Below, one piece after another: positions 15,541-16,537 of a DNA stretch of 16,537 nt; the stretch's first letter is position 1; each line of letters starts with the position of its first letter. A program made the position numbers and the translations under genes. The notes under the pieces were generated by a model that made no database searches, had not been told where the DNA came from, and worked only from the letters and a program-made list of their open reading frames with translations. This DNA is from Synergistaceae bacterium (GTDB taxonomy: Bacteria > Synergistota > Synergistia > Synergistales > Synergistaceae): the NCBI GenBank assembly GCA_031264605.1, contig JAISDQ010000059.1, positions 1 through 16,537 on the forward strand, in the 5' to 3' direction.

Positions 15541-16537
15541 TGGACGTAAGAGCCGCGTCAAAAACCGACGTCGCCAGCCATCCTCTCGCCACCGGAGACG
15601 TGCGGCGCCTTCTTCTGAAATACGCTGTGCCGGCGATAATAGCCATGGTCGTCGGGGCGCTCTACAACATGGTGGATCAGATATTCATCGGCTGGGGCGT
15701 CGGCATGCTCGGCAACGCCGCCACGAACGTGGCCTTTCCGCTGATGACGTTTTCCATGTCGGTAGCTCTGACTCTGGCCATCGGAGGCGCTTCGCACTTC
15801 AATCTCGAACAGGGGCGCGGCAACAGGGAGAAAGCCGGGCGCATATACGCGAACGTGCTGACTTACGCAGCGATATTCGGAGTGCTGATAGGAGCGGCGT
15901 CCCTGCTCCTGCTCGATCCGATGATTGCCGCGTTCGGCGCGACGAAGGAAGTGTTTCCCTACGCGCGCACTTATATGGGCATAGTGGCCCTGGGGACGCC
16001 GTTCCTGATCATGTCGGTGTGTTCGTCGCATCTCATACGGGCCGACGGAAGCCCGCGTTACTCCATGCTGTGCAACCTGAGCGGCGCTCTCTTGAACACG
16101 GTATTGGACCCGCTCTTCATTTTCACGTTCAAAATGGGCGTGGCTGGCGCGGCGTGGGCCACGGTGATATCCATGATAGTGAGCTGGTGCATGGCCGTGC
16201 TCTACATGGTCCGCCTGAGAACGGTCGATCTCAAACCCTCTTATTTCAAGCCGCGGCTCGACAGCCTGAAGGCCATCTCGACGCTCGGCCTATCCGCCGG
16301 GTTCAACCAAATCGCGATGATGTGCGTGCAAGTGACGCTGAACAACGTGATGACGATATACGGCGCGGCCTCGGTCTACGGAAGCAACATACCCCTTGCC
16401 GCGAGCGGAATCATAACCAAGGTCAACATGCTTTTCATGTCCGCGGTGATAGGAATCGCGCAGGGCGGACAGCCGATAATCGGCTTCAACTACGGCGCGA
16501 AAAATTACGGGAGAGTGAGGCGGGCCATCACGTTCAC
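15540..16537 (+). CDS. MATE-family efflux transporter (3' end outside window)
   Basis: The N-terminal 332 residues of a multidrug and toxic-compound extrusion (MATE) transporter, an inner-membrane cation-coupled exporter. Family members usually have about 440-460 residues, so roughly a quarter is missing. The start at 15540 overlaps the dppF stop (TGATG), and residues from about 14 (HPLATGDV) match the MATE N-terminus. Recognisable blocks are LYNMVDQIFIG, NAATNVAFPL, ADGSPRY, LNTVLDPLFIF and QPIIGFNYGA, with hydrophobic helices between them. The overlap implies it is the last or a late member of the dpp transcript. The substrate is unknown; drug, peptide by-product or metabolite export are all possible. 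Confidence 0.92.
   Translation, partial: MDVRAASKTDVASHPLATGDVRRLLLKYAVPAIIAMVVGALYNMVDQIFIGWGVGMLGNAATNVAFPLMTFSMSVALTLAIGGASHFNLEQGRGNREKAGRIYANVLTYAAIFGVLIGAASLLLLDPMIAAFGATKEVFPYARTYMGIVALGTPFLIMSVCSSHLIRADGSPRYSMLCNLSGALLNTVLDPLFIFTFKMGVAGAAWATVISMIVSWCMAVLYMVRLRTVDLKPSYFKPRLDSLKAISTLGLSAGFNQIAMMCVQVTLNNVMTIYGAASVYGSNIPLAASGIITKVNMLFMSAVIGIAQGGQPIIGFNYGAKNYGRVRRAITF

Overview
The window reads as about 16.5 kb of bacterial chromosome with three parts: the 3' end of a DNA-modification/anti-phage type cassette, a short AT-rich junction, and a GC-rich stretch of ordinary chemotaxis, purine-salvage and nutrient-uptake genes. I see no tRNA, rRNA, CRISPR array, transposase or integrase. The host is probably a diderm, motile, peptide-using anaerobe. 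Cleavable signal peptides on binding proteins, a transmembrane chemoreceptor, a full Dpp-type operon and G+C near 57-68% in the housekeeping genes fit, for example, Synergistota, but nothing in the window fixes the phylum.

Region 1 (1-5991), all on the plus strand. It holds a 5'-truncated DUF1156-type DNA methyltransferase (1-2778), an unrecognised 83-residue protein with a strong ribosome site (2794-3045), and a fusion of a phospholipase-D-like nuclease domain to a SNF2-type helicase (3071-5824). A 42-codon frame follows (5863-5991); it may be the stub of a further gene cut off at the island edge. Tight spacing suggests one transcript. Methyltransferase, helicase and nuclease functions together resemble known phage-defence or restriction-like cassettes. 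The upstream part is outside the window, so the system cannot be typed.

Region 2 (about 5940-6254). G+C falls to about 28% over 5941-6120, the most AT-rich stretch I noticed. It looks like the boundary between the cassette and the chromosome backbone, and it carries the leader of the chemoreceptor gene.

Region 3 (6255-9930). A methyl-accepting chemotaxis protein (plus strand) converges on gpt, xanthine-guanine phosphoribosyltransferase (minus strand). gpt diverges from an orphan BMP-family periplasmic binding protein. BMP proteins often bind nucleosides, so the divergent pair may form a purine uptake and salvage unit. A clear hairpin terminator closes the BMP gene.

Region 4 (about 9984-16537). 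A promoter precedes a complete dipeptide/oligopeptide ABC operon in the order binding protein, permease B, permease C, ATPase D, ATPase F. The junctions from permease B onward overlap or nearly touch. A MATE-family exporter overlaps the last ATPase gene by one base and runs off the window. A stable hairpin sits between the binding-protein gene and the permease genes, where it could set their relative expression.
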